Assembly (NCBI GenBank): GCA_019416065.1 | Contig: DXYB01000034.1 | Location: 1 to 19,712, forward strand | Length of the DNA stretch: 19,712 nucleotides | Direction: 5' to 3' | Source: Acidaminococcus sp. | Lineage (GTDB): Bacteria; Bacillota; Negativicutes; Acidaminococcales; Acidaminococcaceae | Shown: positions 6,964 to 14,827 of the stretch, piece by piece | Layout of the letters: every line of letters starts with the position of its first letter | Numbering within the stretch: position 1 is the stretch's first letter | The notes under the pieces: model-generated | What the model was told of the DNA's origin: nothing | Database searches by the model: none | What the model saw: the letters and a program-made list of their open reading frames with translations, nothing else | Translations under genes and position numbers: made by a program

Positions 6964-8426
6964 AATTTCAATCCTCCCAGCGGTGCCACGGCTTTATGGA
7001 AATCCGTAGCCTGTTCAAAGGTGTACGCAGCCCGCAGCAAGGTTTCTTCGCCGAGTGCCTTGCCGATGAGCTGTGCCCCTACCGGCATGCCGTCCACAAA
7101 TCCGCAGGGGATGGAAATGCCGGGCAGGCCCGCCATATTCACAGGAATGGTCGTCACATCCAGCATATATACGGTTAGAGGGTCCATCTTGGCATCCAGG
7201 GGATACGCTACGACCGGAGAAGTAGGTGTCAAAAGCAGGTCGCATTGTTTAAAGGCATTGGTAAAGTCATTGCGGATCAACGTCCGAACCTGCATGGCTT
7301 TATTGTAGTAGGCATCGTAGTAACCAGAGCTTAATACATACGTCCCCAGCATAATCCGCCGGCGCACTTCTTTGCCAAAGCCTTCCGTACGGGTCCGGCG
7401 CATCATTTCCGGAGCGGATTCTGCAGCCGCCCGATAGCCATACCGCACGCCATCAAAACGTCCCAGGTTGGCCGAAGCTTCTGCCGGTGCAATGATGTAA
7501 TAGGTAATGACGGCATACTCGGTATGAGGCAGGGATACCTCAATGACATTGGCCCCTAGTTCCTCAAATTTTTTTGCAGCCAGTTTCACCTGTTCTGCCA
7601 CTTTAGGATCCGTTCCCTTTCCAAAATATTCTTTTGGAAGGCCAATGGTCATACCTTTGACATCCTGTTGCAGGGCTTTGGTATAATCAGGCACTGGAGC
7701 GTTATAACTGGTAGAATCATGAGGATCCACACCGCTAATGGTATTTAGCACTAATGCCGCATCCGTTACGTCCCGGGTGATGGGCCCGATCTGGTCCAGA
7801 GAAGAAGCAAACGCCACGCACCCGTACCGGGAAACCCGGCCGTAGGTAGGCTTTAATCCCACACAGCCGTTAAAAAATGCCGGCTGCCGGATGGAGCCAC
7901 CGGTATCACTGCCCAGACTCCAAATGGATTCCCCTGCTGCAATAGAAGCAGCACTGCCGCCAGAAGACCCGCCTGGCACACGGGAAAGATCCCAAGGATT
8001 GTGGGTTACCTGGAAGTGAGAAGTCTCCGTGGTGGATCCCATAGCAAATTCATCCATATTGGTCTTGCCCAGGAAAATGGCCTCGTCTTTCCGCAGGTTG
8101 GCGATGACGTGGGCATCATACACTGGGACAAAGTTTTCCAATATTTTCGAAGCGCAAGTCGTGCGCAGTCCTTTGATGCTGATATTATCCTTAATCGCAC
8201 CGGGGATTCCGGCCAGCGGTTTGATTGTCTGGCCTGCGGCAAGCATGGCATCTACTTTTTCTGCCTGTTTCAGGGCGTTTTCCTTATCCAGTGTCAAATA
8301 GGCTTTGACCTTGTCTTCCACTGCATCAATCCGATTATATACAGCTTTAGTCAGCTCCACGGAGCTGATTTCTTTTTTGACCAGCTTTTCATGGAGTGCA
8401 TGCGCTGTTTCATTATATAAAGCCAC
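6960..8426 (-). CDS. gatA: Asp-tRNA(Asn)/Glu-tRNA(Gln) amidotransferase subunit A
   Basis: GatA is the glutaminase of the complex and an amidase-signature enzyme. The Ser-cisSer-Lys triad is visible: Lys in AGIPGAIKDN, the first Ser in PGGSSGGSAAS, and the nucleophile Ser in SDTGGSIRQP. The 488-residue length is normal. Translation starts at GTG (8426), with GAGGAGG 7 bases before it; no ATG fits better. It lies 14 bases after gatC and overlaps gatB by 4 bases. Confidence 0.97.
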   Translation of the reverse strand: MALYNETAHALHEKLVKKEISSVELTKAVYNRIDAVEDKVKAYLTLDKENALKQAEKVDAMLAAGQTIKPLAGIPGAIKDNISIKGLRTTCASKILENFVPVYDAHVIANLRKDEAIFLGKTNMDEFAMGSTTETSHFQVTHNPWDLSRVPGGSSGGSAASIAAGESIWSLGSDTGGSIRQPAFFNGCVGLKPTYGRVSRYGCVAFASSLDQIGPITRDVTDAALVLNTISGVDPHDSTSYNAPVPDYTKALQQDVKGMTIGLPKEYFGKGTDPKVAEQVKLAAKKFEELGANVIEVSLPHTEYAVITYYIIAPAEASANLGRFDGVRYGYRAAAESAPEMMRRTRTEGFGKEVRRRIMLGTYVLSSGYYDAYYNKAMQVRTLIRNDFTNAFKQCDLLLTPTSPVVAYPLDAKMDPLTVYMLDVTTIPVNMAGLPGISIPCGFVDGMPVGAQLIGKALGEETLLRAAYTFEQATDFHKAVAPLGGLKL

Positions 8427-8440
8427 GACTAACCCTCCTC

Positions 8441-8728
8441 TTATTCGATGACACGGGGAACTTTGAAGCCGCCCTCATACTCTTCCGGCGCATTCTTCAT
8501 CGCTTCCTCATGGGATACACCCGTCTGGGGTACATCCTCCCGCAGCACGTTGCTGATGGGCAGCACATAGGGAGAAGGTTCAATGCCTTTGGTATCCACC
8601 TTTTTCAGTATTTCCGCATACTCCAAAATCTGGTTAAACTGTCCCACAAACATATCCATTTCCTCATCCGGCACGTTTAACCGGCACAACGTTGCGATAT
8701 GTTTTACGTCTTTCACCGTAATGCTCAT
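8441..8728 (-). CDS. gatC: Asp-tRNA(Asn)/Glu-tRNA(Gln) amidotransferase subunit C
   Basis: GatC is the small subunit that wraps around GatA and stabilises the GatAB contact. The 95-residue product from MSITVKDVKHIATLCRL is the usual length. A longer in-frame start at 8773 gives a Cys-rich, non-homologous extension and is rejected because GGCGGTG lies just upstream of the ATG at 8728. The family pattern of an N-terminal helical pair, a middle P-S-PYVLP stretch and a final GGFKVPRVIE segment is intact. It is the first gene of the operon, behind its own promoter. Confidence 0.95.
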   Translation of the reverse strand: MSITVKDVKHIATLCRLNVPDEEMDMFVGQFNQILEYAEILKKVDTKGIEPSPYVLPISNVLREDVPQTGVSHEEAMKNAPEEYEGGFKVPRVIE

Positions 8729-8808
8729 ATTTTCACCGCCTATACAATCTTTGCATGCAGAACCCACTGCCATTGGCAGTTTTATTCTGCTAACGCCATT
8801 ACCTTAAA

Positions 8809-8836
8809 ATTATAGCACAGCTGACCAGATTATCAA
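8809..8836 (-). promoter_or_regulatory. Promoter of gatCAB
   Basis: TTGATA (8831-8836), a 16-base spacer and TATAAT (8809-8814) with an extended TG. The -35 is only a few bases past the stop of the upstream DMT transporter gene, and no terminator separates them, so read-through from that gene is possible. The leader of about 75 bases contains a small palindrome, ACTGCCATTGGCAGT (8766-8780), of unknown role; it is too short to be a T-box. Confidence 0.7.
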
Positions 8837-8842
8837 ACCATT

Positions 8843-9808
8843 TCAGGCGTGATCCGCTGGTGATTCTGCCTTATTACCCTTATTGCTCTCCGGCAAAAGG
8901 CATACCAGTGCCCCTGCCAGCATAAGCCCCATGCCCCATAGCATCCGCCCGGTAATGGTTTCTCCCACAAACAGGATAGCAAGGAGCGGAGACAGGATGG
9001 GTTTAAAGAAATAGGTCAAGTTGCCTAGGGCCGTCCCGCCGCAGTCCATGGCGTAGAACCAGCACAAAAAGGCAAAAATCGTGACGCCAATATACAGCAG
9101 CAGTACCCAGGGCAAGATATCCCAACTATACCCGGTAAAAAAGGGAATATCCGCAAATGCAGCAAGGTCATGTCCCCGCAGCCATTGGCTAAGGGCCGGG
9201 ATATGGGTGCAAACCGCTAATAGAGCCGTTTGCACGCCGCCGCACAAAAAGCCGCCGCAGGTCATGACAAGGCTCCCCAGATCGCCGGAAAGTTTTCTCC
9301 CTCGCACCGCATACAGGGAATAAAAGAATACCGAAAGGGATAGGATCAAAAGACCAACAGGATCCAGGTAGCTTTCCAGAGGATTTACCAGCACAAAGAT
9401 CGCAATCAGTTGGAGTACCAAGCCCTGCTTCTGCCGCAGCCGCACCGGCTCCCCTAAGAGCAGTGCCGCCATCAGCGCCACGCACAACGGATTGATAGAA
9501 AACAGTACGCTGCTGATTCCTGCTCCTAACATCACCGTTCCTGTTTGGTAAAAGGGCGCCACCAAAACTACGCCCCACAGCCCCAGCAGGTTCATCTCCC
9601 AAAATTGGGCAAGGGTCACTGTAGTATGTCTCCTGTGCAATTCCCGGCGTGCCAGCGGCAAAAGTAAAATGCCTGCCAGAATATACCGGCTGAAGGTCAC
9701 CTGGATACCGCCCAACTGGCCGCCGATTTTTTTCATACAGACTTCCGTAAAGCAAAAGAAAAAAGCAGCCGCCAGCGCATACAATAGGCCTGTTTGTTTT
9801 CGTCCCAT
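8843..9808 (-). CDS. DMT superfamily (EamA) transporter
   Basis: A 321-residue membrane protein with about ten predicted helices in two EamA repeats, the layout of drug/metabolite transporters. Repeat 1 begins LLYALAAAFFFCFTEVCMKK and includes the ILFSINPL-like stretch VLFSINPLCVALMAALLLGEP. Repeat 2 ends with LTYFFKPILSPLLAILFVGET, the conserved final EamA signature. Such proteins move amino acids, purines or other small metabolites, often outward; the substrate here is unknown. It starts 12 bases after the DUF6282 copy B stop, so the two are a transcription unit, which suggests it handles the substrate or product of that enzyme (inference). Confidence 0.9.
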   Translation of the reverse strand: MGRKQTGLLYALAAAFFFCFTEVCMKKIGGQLGGIQVTFSRYILAGILLLPLARRELHRRHTTVTLAQFWEMNLLGLWGVVLVAPFYQTGTVMLGAGISSVLFSINPLCVALMAALLLGEPVRLRQKQGLVLQLIAIFVLVNPLESYLDPVGLLILSLSVFFYSLYAVRGRKLSGDLGSLVMTCGGFLCGGVQTALLAVCTHIPALSQWLRGHDLAAFADIPFFTGYSWDILPWVLLLYIGVTIFAFLCWFYAMDCGGTALGNLTYFFKPILSPLLAILFVGETITGRMLWGMGLMLAGALVCLLPESNKGNKAESPADHA

Positions 9809-9820
9809 ATAATTCTCCCT

Positions 9821-10681
9821 TTATCCTACGATTTGCCTTGGCACGGTGTGTGCCATCAGGCGGATTTCCGTCTTGCTAAAGCCGCTATGCAGCAAAAGAG
9901 CAATAAAGCGGACGTACTCATCTACTGGCGGTGGTCCACTTTTCTGTCCCCGGTCCGTAGCAATATAGATCCGGGACGGTCCTACCATCCGGATGTGGGC
10001 CACCATTTCTTCTTCCGTGACGCAGCCTTGGGGAATATTGATCCAGTTTTTTTCGATCAATGTCCCCGCATCCGCTAGTTCTTTTTGGATTTCTGGCGGC
10101 ACGCGGGTGATGGTCAGTTCCGGATGGGTGAGAATCATAGGGACGTTTCGTTTCCGCCCTTCCCGGCAGAGTAAAATGGCTTCTTCCGGGCTTACATGTC
10201 CTGTCGCAAGATAGCAGTGTCCACTTGCCTTAATGAGATCCATGATCTCATACACCTCGTCTTTGAGTTTACCGGTTTCGTCAATTACAGAAATGCCGGG
10301 GTGTTTATATACAGTTCCTGGCCCCATGGTGAGACGTTTGACACTATTATCTGCGTCCAGGGTAGGCATCCAGATGATTTTTACCCCGGTTTTTAACGCA
10401 TAGGCCACTGCCAAGGGATTCAATCCCCCTACCGGCCAGTTCAGCGCCATCCCACCGAAGGCTTTGGCCGTAAATTTTCCGCTTGCATTGATTAACTGGG
10501 CCCGAAGGCCCGTATACTCATAATGGCTTTTCAACATAATGCCGGCCATTTTCCGGTCGCTGGCTGCCTGCATAATAGCAAAATCATTTTGCAGACGTGG
10601 GAACACACAGGGCCCCGGATGCACATGAAGATCATACGCCCCTTCCATCAGTTCATCAATACACGCTGAGGCATACTCCAT
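9821..10681 (-). CDS. DUF6282 family amidohydrolase-like protein (copy B)
   Basis: A 286-residue DUF6282 protein, clearly related to but divergent from the copy at 392-1255. The shared metal-site pattern is DLHVH (residues 17-21), KSH (51-53), ATGH (159-162), THPE (185-188) and ATDRGQ (242-247); the NPLAV and WMPT blocks also match copy A. The in-frame ATG at 10690 directly abuts the AAGAAGGA ribosome site, so the ATG at 10681, 9 bases away, is preferred. The reaction is unknown; hydrolysis or decarboxylation of a small metabolite by a metal-bound TIM barrel is a fair guess. It is co-transcribed with the DMT transporter from a near-consensus promoter, so it is probably expressed constitutively or repressed rather than activated. 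Confidence 0.82.
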   Translation of the reverse strand: MEYASACIDELMEGAYDLHVHPGPCVFPRLQNDFAIMQAASDRKMAGIMLKSHYEYTGLRAQLINASGKFTAKAFGGMALNWPVGGLNPLAVAYALKTGVKIIWMPTLDADNSVKRLTMGPGTVYKHPGISVIDETGKLKDEVYEIMDLIKASGHCYLATGHVSPEEAILLCREGRKRNVPMILTHPELTITRVPPEIQKELADAGTLIEKNWINIPQGCVTEEEMVAHIRMVGPSRIYIATDRGQKSGPPPVDEYVRFIALLLHSGFSKTEIRLMAHTVPRQIVG

Positions 10682-10725
10682 CCCTGACATTCCTTCTTTC
10701 TCTTATAGCTCTTATATTGAAACTT

Positions 10726-10754
10726 AGTATATCGTTTCCCCATTTTTCCGTCAA
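10726..10754 (-). promoter_or_regulatory. Promoter of the DUF6282 B-EamA unit
   Basis: TTGACG (10749-10754) and TATACT (10726-10731) with a 17-base spacer. The -35 directly touches the T-tract of the terminator that ends the preceding operon. Confidence 0.8.
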
Positions 10755-10799
10755 TAAAAAAAGGACCTGTTTCCCCATTTGGGCAGGCAACAGATCCTT
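10755..10799 (-). terminator. Terminator of perR-ahpC-ahpF-like operon
   Basis: On the minus strand AAGGATCTGTT pairs with AACAGGTCCTT (one T-G wobble) and is followed by a run of T residues. It starts 13 bases after the stop of the AhpF-like gene. Confidence 0.88.
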
Positions 10800-10811
10800 C
10801 CAAAGAAATTT

Positions 10812-12449
10812 TCAAAGTTCCCGGAGCAGTTCCCCCACAGATTTCTTGCCGAATAATACTTTCTCTCCTCCGTTGATCACAAGGCAGGGAACGCTCATCA
10901 CATTATACCGTTCCTTTAGGCCAGCGAAATGGTTTAGATCATACACATCCGCAGTAATATGGGGATTTAGCGCCGCAATATGCTGAGCCGCTGCTACCAG
11001 TTCCGGGCACATGGTGCAGGACAACGACACCAAAAGTTGCAGCTTCACAGGATGCGAAATGGCTAAAATTCTTGCCCTATCTGCATCGGCAAGTGGCTGT
11101 CCCGGCCCTGCTGCATTGTATAATCCCAGGACAAAGGACGTAAATTCATGACCGCCAGGTACGCCATGAAAGCATAAGCCTTTAGAAGCGCCCTCTTTTG
11201 TGGTAATCTCCACAAAGGGGAGGTCTTCTCCTCCATTTTGTGAAATCGTAACAGAAAGTTTTTCTGTCATCCCAGCCAGTTCTTCCATATAGTGTTGCAA
11301 TTCCAGGGACACGGGACGCGCATCCAAATGCAACTCCAGAACAAGGGGCTGAGCCATCCGTGCAAAAACGTTAGCCAGTTGCTCCCGCATCTCCGGTGAA
11401 AGCAGGTCACTTCCAGCAGTTTCTTCGTTTTCGTTTTCTCTGCCGCCATCCACAGCCTGATGGGCTCTTGCCCGGCGTACCGGCAGATCGGCTTTTCTCC
11501 CAGTCTTTTTCTGCATCAGCGACACATATTTTTCTAATTCCGTGGCTGCAATGGCCCCATCCCCCGTTGCGGTGACCACTTGCCGTAAAGGTTTGATGCA
11601 CACATCCCCCGCAGCATACAGACCATCCACACTGGTTTTCTGGTTGCGGTCCGTCACCACATACCCTTGGGCATCCAGTTCCGCCAGGTCCTTAATTAAT
11701 TGCGTAGAGGGTTCGTAGCCAGCAAACACAAAGATCCCAAAGCTGTCTCCGTTAGGCGGGCGGTATGTCGTAATTTCCCCGGTTTGGGAATTTTTGTAGG
11801 CCAGGCTGCGCACCATGGCATCCCCTTCTACGTTAACCAGGGATGTATACGGCAGGACGGTAATCTTGTCGTGGTTTTTAGCTTCGTCAGCAGTTTGCTT
11901 TGCACAGGTAAAGTCCTCTCCCCGGATAAGAATCGTCACATGGGAAGCATATTTTGTGAGAAATACGGACTCTTCTGCAGCGGCAAATCCTCCGCCTACT
12001 ACAAAGACTTCCTTGCCTGTAAAAAATTCCCCATCGCAAGTAGCACAATAGGAGATACCTCGGCCTTTAAACTGGGCTTCCCCGGTAAATCCCACCATCC
12101 GAGGATGCGCGCCTGTAGCAAGGATCACGCCCAAGCAGGAAAATGTGCCCCGGTCCGTTATCACTTGCCGTACGTCTTGGGAAAAATCCAGCGTTTCCAC
12201 ATTGGCCAGCAAGAATTCACAACCAAAGGCTTCTGCCTGCTCCCGCATCCGCTCCGTCAATGCCTTGCCACTGACCGGACCGCTGCCAGGATAATTAACC
12301 ACTTCGGAAGTAATCGTAATCTGTCCGCCGAAAGTTTCTTTTTCAATCACCAGGACCCGATAACAGGCCCGTGCCAGATACAAACCGGCGGTAAGGCCCG
12401 CAGGCCCCCCGCCGATCACTACTGCATCATAAAAGTTTCCGTTTTCCAT
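10812..12449 (-). CDS. AhpF-like disulfide reductase: thioredoxin reductase fused to a C-terminal glutaredoxin-like domain
   Basis: A 545-residue flavoprotein that should pass electrons from NAD(P)H to the peroxiredoxin encoded just upstream. Residues 1-310 are thioredoxin-reductase-like: FAD motif GGGPAG (13-18), redox pair CATC (135-138), second dinucleotide motif GGGFAAAE (152-159) and YAAGDV near 280. A charged, Ala/Glu/Arg-rich linker (about 315-350) leads to a C-terminal AhpF-N-like double thioredoxin fold with CTMC at 478-481 and VPCLVINGG later. In classical AhpF the glutaredoxin-like part is at the N-terminus, so the order is reversed. This architecture is known (TIGR03143, AhpF homologues next to ahpC where true AhpF is missing). 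The usual HRR NADPH motif is not evident, so NADH versus NADPH is open. The start is MENGNFYD; the frame extends upstream only into the ahpC end. Confidence 0.9.
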   Translation of the reverse strand: MENGNFYDAVVIGGGPAGLTAGLYLARACYRVLVIEKETFGGQITITSEVVNYPGSGPVSGKALTERMREQAEAFGCEFLLANVETLDFSQDVRQVITDRGTFSCLGVILATGAHPRMVGFTGEAQFKGRGISYCATCDGEFFTGKEVFVVGGGFAAAEESVFLTKYASHVTILIRGEDFTCAKQTADEAKNHDKITVLPYTSLVNVEGDAMVRSLAYKNSQTGEITTYRPPNGDSFGIFVFAGYEPSTQLIKDLAELDAQGYVVTDRNQKTSVDGLYAAGDVCIKPLRQVVTATGDGAIAATELEKYVSLMQKKTGRKADLPVRRARAHQAVDGGRENENEETAGSDLLSPEMREQLANVFARMAQPLVLELHLDARPVSLELQHYMEELAGMTEKLSVTISQNGGEDLPFVEITTKEGASKGLCFHGVPGGHEFTSFVLGLYNAAGPGQPLADADRARILAISHPVKLQLLVSLSCTMCPELVAAAQHIAALNPHITADVYDLNHFAGLKERYNVMSVPCLVINGGEKVLFGKKSVGELLREL

Positions 12450-12466
12450 CGTATTGTCCGTCCAAC

Positions 12467-13030
12467 TTATAGTGCTCCCACCAAATCCAACGTCGGTTTT
12501 AAGGTTTTGGCGCCAGGCTGCCATTTGGCCGGGCACACCTGATCCCCATGTTCCGCCACAAACTGACTGGCCTGAAGACGACGGAATAGTTCATCGGCGT
12601 TACGGCCCACATTGCCCGCATTGACTTCACAAATTACAATTTTCCCTTCTGGATTGATAATGAAACTGCCCCGCTCGGCCATGCCATCTGCCTCAATCAG
12701 CACATCAAAATCCCGTGTCAGGGCATGGGTGGGATCCGCCAGCATAGGATAGGTAATCTTGCTGATCCGTTCAGAATGGTCATGCCATGCTTTATGGACA
12801 AAATGGGAATCACAGGAAACGGAATAAATCTCGCAGCCCGCCGCTTTAAAATCCGCATATTTATTTTGCAAATCTTCCAATTCCGTAGGACATACAAAGG
12901 TAAAATCCGCCGGATAGAAGAAAAATACACTCCAGTGGCCCAGGATATCTTTTTTCGTCACCGTTTTAAATTCACCGTTCACAAACGCCTGCACAGAGAA
13001 ATCCGCCACTTCTTTACCTAGCATTGACAT
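12467..13030 (-). CDS. ahpC: Alkyl hydroperoxide reductase subunit C (2-Cys peroxiredoxin)
   Basis: AhpC reduces H2O2, organic peroxides and peroxynitrite in the cytosol. The 187-residue length matches the classical enzyme. Peroxidatic Cys47 lies in DFTFVCPTE and resolving Cys166 in DQVCPAKW; the supporting Arg is in AERGSF. The ATG at 13030 has AAGGAGG 8 bases upstream; the longer in-frame start at 13078 lies inside perR and is rejected. It starts 4 bases after the perR stop, its ribosome site lying within the last perR codons, and is followed 17 bases later by its likely reductase. Confidence 0.97.
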   Translation of the reverse strand: MSMLGKEVADFSVQAFVNGEFKTVTKKDILGHWSVFFFYPADFTFVCPTELEDLQNKYADFKAAGCEIYSVSCDSHFVHKAWHDHSERISKITYPMLADPTHALTRDFDVLIEADGMAERGSFIINPEGKIVICEVNAGNVGRNADELFRRLQASQFVAEHGDQVCPAKWQPGAKTLKPTLDLVGAL

Positions 13031-13034
13031 AGTC

Positions 13035-13415
13035 TTAGCCTCCTTTTGTCTGGTTCTTTTTGGACCGGCAAGCAGCACAAAGATGATAGAGTCTGAGATC
13101 GTAGGCCACCACAGGCACTCCGGCTTCTTTGGAAAAAAGTGTCTTCATATCCGGCAACTCTATATCCTGCAGCTGCCCGCACTGGATACAGACCAGATGG
13201 TCATGGCGTACACTGGTATCATACCGATCCGCAAAGCCTTCTATACTGATTTTACGAATCTTTCCCTGTGCCTCCAGTCCATTCAGGTTGTTGTAGACAG
13301 TCGCCATAGCAACCTTTGGATATTCCTGCCGCAACAGGAAAAAAATTTGTTCTGCCGTCATATGTTTACCCGTGGAACACACGATTTTTAAAATGCTCTC
13401 CCCATATTTTGTCAT
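13035..13415 (-). CDS. perR: Peroxide-sensing Fur family repressor, PerR type
   Basis: A 126-residue Fur-family repressor. The winged-helix part has KHMTAEQIFFLL and VAMATVYNNL. The structural zinc site is CIQC (76-79) plus CAAC (113-116). Regulatory-metal ligands match PerR: His18, Asp66 (RYD), His71 and His73 (RHDHLVC), and Asp84 (LQDIEL). An Asp at this last place, rather than the Glu of Fur, is associated with peroxide sensing through His oxidation. The ATG at 13415 follows GGAAGGG; the longer frame up to 13511 crosses the promoter and is rejected. It is the first gene of perR-ahpC-ahpF and probably represses its own operon via the box in front of it. Confidence 0.93.
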   Translation of the reverse strand: MTKYGESILKIVCSTGKHMTAEQIFFLLRQEYPKVAMATVYNNLNGLEAQGKIRKISIEGFADRYDTSVRHDHLVCIQCGQLQDIELPDMKTLFSKEAGVPVVAYDLRLYHLCAACRSKKNQTKGG

Positions 13416-13435
13416 TGCAAACCCTTCCAAAAAGA

Positions 13436-13456
13436 TAATTAGAATTATTCTAATTA
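13436..13456 (-). promoter_or_regulatory. Per box operator of perR-ahpC-ahpF
   Basis: A 21-base perfect palindrome (10-1-10) containing TTAGAATTATTCTAA, which matches the Per box consensus TTATAATNATTATAA at 13 of 15 positions, with symmetrical differences. It starts 2 bases after the -10, so it covers the transcription start. Confidence 0.88.
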
Positions 13457-13458
13457 AA

Positions 13459-13486
13459 ATTTTACCAGATATATTGGGTTTGTCAA
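13459..13486 (-). promoter_or_regulatory. Promoter of perR-ahpC-ahpF
   Basis: TTGACA (13481-13486), 16 bases, TAAAAT (13459-13464), with TG at the extended -10 position. Confidence 0.8.
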
Positions 13487-13498
13487 GAGAAAATAACA

Positions 13499-13539
13499 AT
13501 CCCCCATCCATCAGAGTTTTTCTCCGATCAATGAGGGAT
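13499..13539 (-). terminator. Terminator of the valS-folC-ligase operon
   Basis: An 18-pair hairpin with one mismatch, a few G-U pairs and a five-base loop, followed on the minus strand by TGTTATTTTCTC. The T-tract is broken, so termination may be incomplete. The perR -35 begins 12 bases further on. Confidence 0.7.
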
Positions 13540-13554
13540 ACGTCTTTAGAAAGT

Positions 13555-14823
13555 CTACTGTGAGGATGTCATTTTTCCCGAATCTTCCAGCGACAAATGA
13601 TGCAGCACCAAAAGCACGGCATTACCAGCCCAGAACAGCATACCCAGCTGGGTATTAAACAGTGTGTAATCCGTCAGCCCGCTGATAAAAATGCCCACTA
13701 AAGAAGCCATATACCCGCAGGCCACCCCCCGGATCCAGGGCCTAACATGTGCCCTGTGCCGGATGTCCCGCGCTAAAAAAAACATATGGACAATAAAGAA
13801 GAGGAACAGGAGCAATCCGGCAATCCCCAGCTCTGCCGTGATATTCAGCAACAGATTGTGGCTGTGGTACATAAAGACATCTTTATCCATGAAAAAATTG
13901 TAGGAAGGAAACGCATACCCATAGCCATACCATCCCACCCCAAAGGGATGATCCCGAATCATGTCCAGAGAGGTTTCCAGATAAAAGAAACGCAGCTCGG
14001 CAGAGGTATCCTGCACAGAAAAAATAGACATAAGCCGCTCTGCAATTTTATTCCAGCACAGGTATAACACACCCAGTCCCCCTCCGATAAAGGGAAGAAA
14101 CGCTTTATGATAAAACGCGCCAGCAAAAATAAAGAGCACCCAAAAATAGGCCACCCAGTTTCCCCGGGAAAAGGTGAGAATCAGGCAGGCCGTTGCCAAA
14201 AGAAAAATCATAACCAGTGCAGCCCGAGTCCGCCCCCCCTTGAGTGGGGCAAAGATCCCTTCACAGTATGCCACGGTCAATACCAGAAAGGTCCCCAAAA
14301 TATTGGGATTGACCAGTGTGGATACAGCCCGTCTATACACATGGCGGAACGCATCGTGATCCACCCACTCTACATTCTGCAGGGACACTCCGTAAAAATA
14401 TTGCCACAGGCCAAAGGCGGCAACAAGACCGGCCGAAATCATAAAGACTTTCATAAGGAACAGGGAGCGACGCCCGGTGCTGGCATAGCGCAGGACCAGA
14501 TAAAAGATGCCCGCTTCCTGCCCCACTACCCACACCCAGTTAAACAAACTGGCACCAGGTGCCGGTGACCACAGACAGCTGATAAGGCTTAAAAAGAATA
14601 ATCCCCACAAACTGCGACCGATGGTTTTCGGCACATGGCAAGTAGGCCAAAACTGCCCTGTTTTGTACACATTACAAAGATTCAGAAAAAAGCACAGGAC
14701 AAAAACCATCCCTGCTAATCCCTGGTGAAGTGGCAGTACAAAAAACAGTACCGCCAACATTCCAAAAAGGATTTGGTTTAGGTTCCAGGACTTGGGAAGT
14801 CCCCAGGTTCGAGGTCCGTTCAT
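13555..14823 (-). CDS. O-antigen ligase/polymerase family membrane protein (Wzy_C type)
   Basis: A 422-residue inner-membrane protein with about 10-12 predicted helices and one large periplasmic loop (near residues 265-325). The Wzy_C domain is recognised by TFSRGNWVAYF, the loop region LDMIRDHPFGVGWYGYG and the signature YHSHNLLLNITAELGIAG, whose His is conserved in ligases. Relatives join O-antigen or other glycans to lipid A-core, or polymerise them. This supports a double-membrane Bacillota (Negativicutes). No other LPS gene is nearby. It starts 4 bases after folC, so it should be in the valS transcript and thus under valine T-box control. Ligase versus polymerase cannot be decided from sequence. 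Confidence 0.85.
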   Translation of the reverse strand: MNGPRTWGLPKSWNLNQILFGMLAVLFFVLPLHQGLAGMVFVLCFFLNLCNVYKTGQFWPTCHVPKTIGRSLWGLFFLSLISCLWSPAPGASLFNWVWVVGQEAGIFYLVLRYASTGRRSLFLMKVFMISAGLVAAFGLWQYFYGVSLQNVEWVDHDAFRHVYRRAVSTLVNPNILGTFLVLTVAYCEGIFAPLKGGRTRAALVMIFLLATACLILTFSRGNWVAYFWVLFIFAGAFYHKAFLPFIGGGLGVLYLCWNKIAERLMSIFSVQDTSAELRFFYLETSLDMIRDHPFGVGWYGYGYAFPSYNFFMDKDVFMYHSHNLLLNITAELGIAGLLLFLFFIVHMFFLARDIRHRAHVRPWIRGVACGYMASLVGIFISGLTDYTLFNTQLGMLFWAGNAVLLVLHHLSLEDSGKMTSSQ

Positions 14824-14827
14824 ATCC

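Noticed and set aside
8729..8808. gatC leader as a T-box or other riboswitch
   Set aside because: The leader is only about 75 bases, lacks the T-box GGTGG...CGCG sequence and has no terminator; just one small palindrome is present.
11700..12542. Plus-strand open frame of 280 codons opposite the AhpF-like gene
   Set aside because: A shadow of the well-supported minus-strand gene; its composition follows the complement of that gene.
13416..13511. Longer PerR start upstream of 13415
   Set aside because: It would run through the promoter and Per box, and the PerR fold begins at the chosen ATG, which has a ribosome site.
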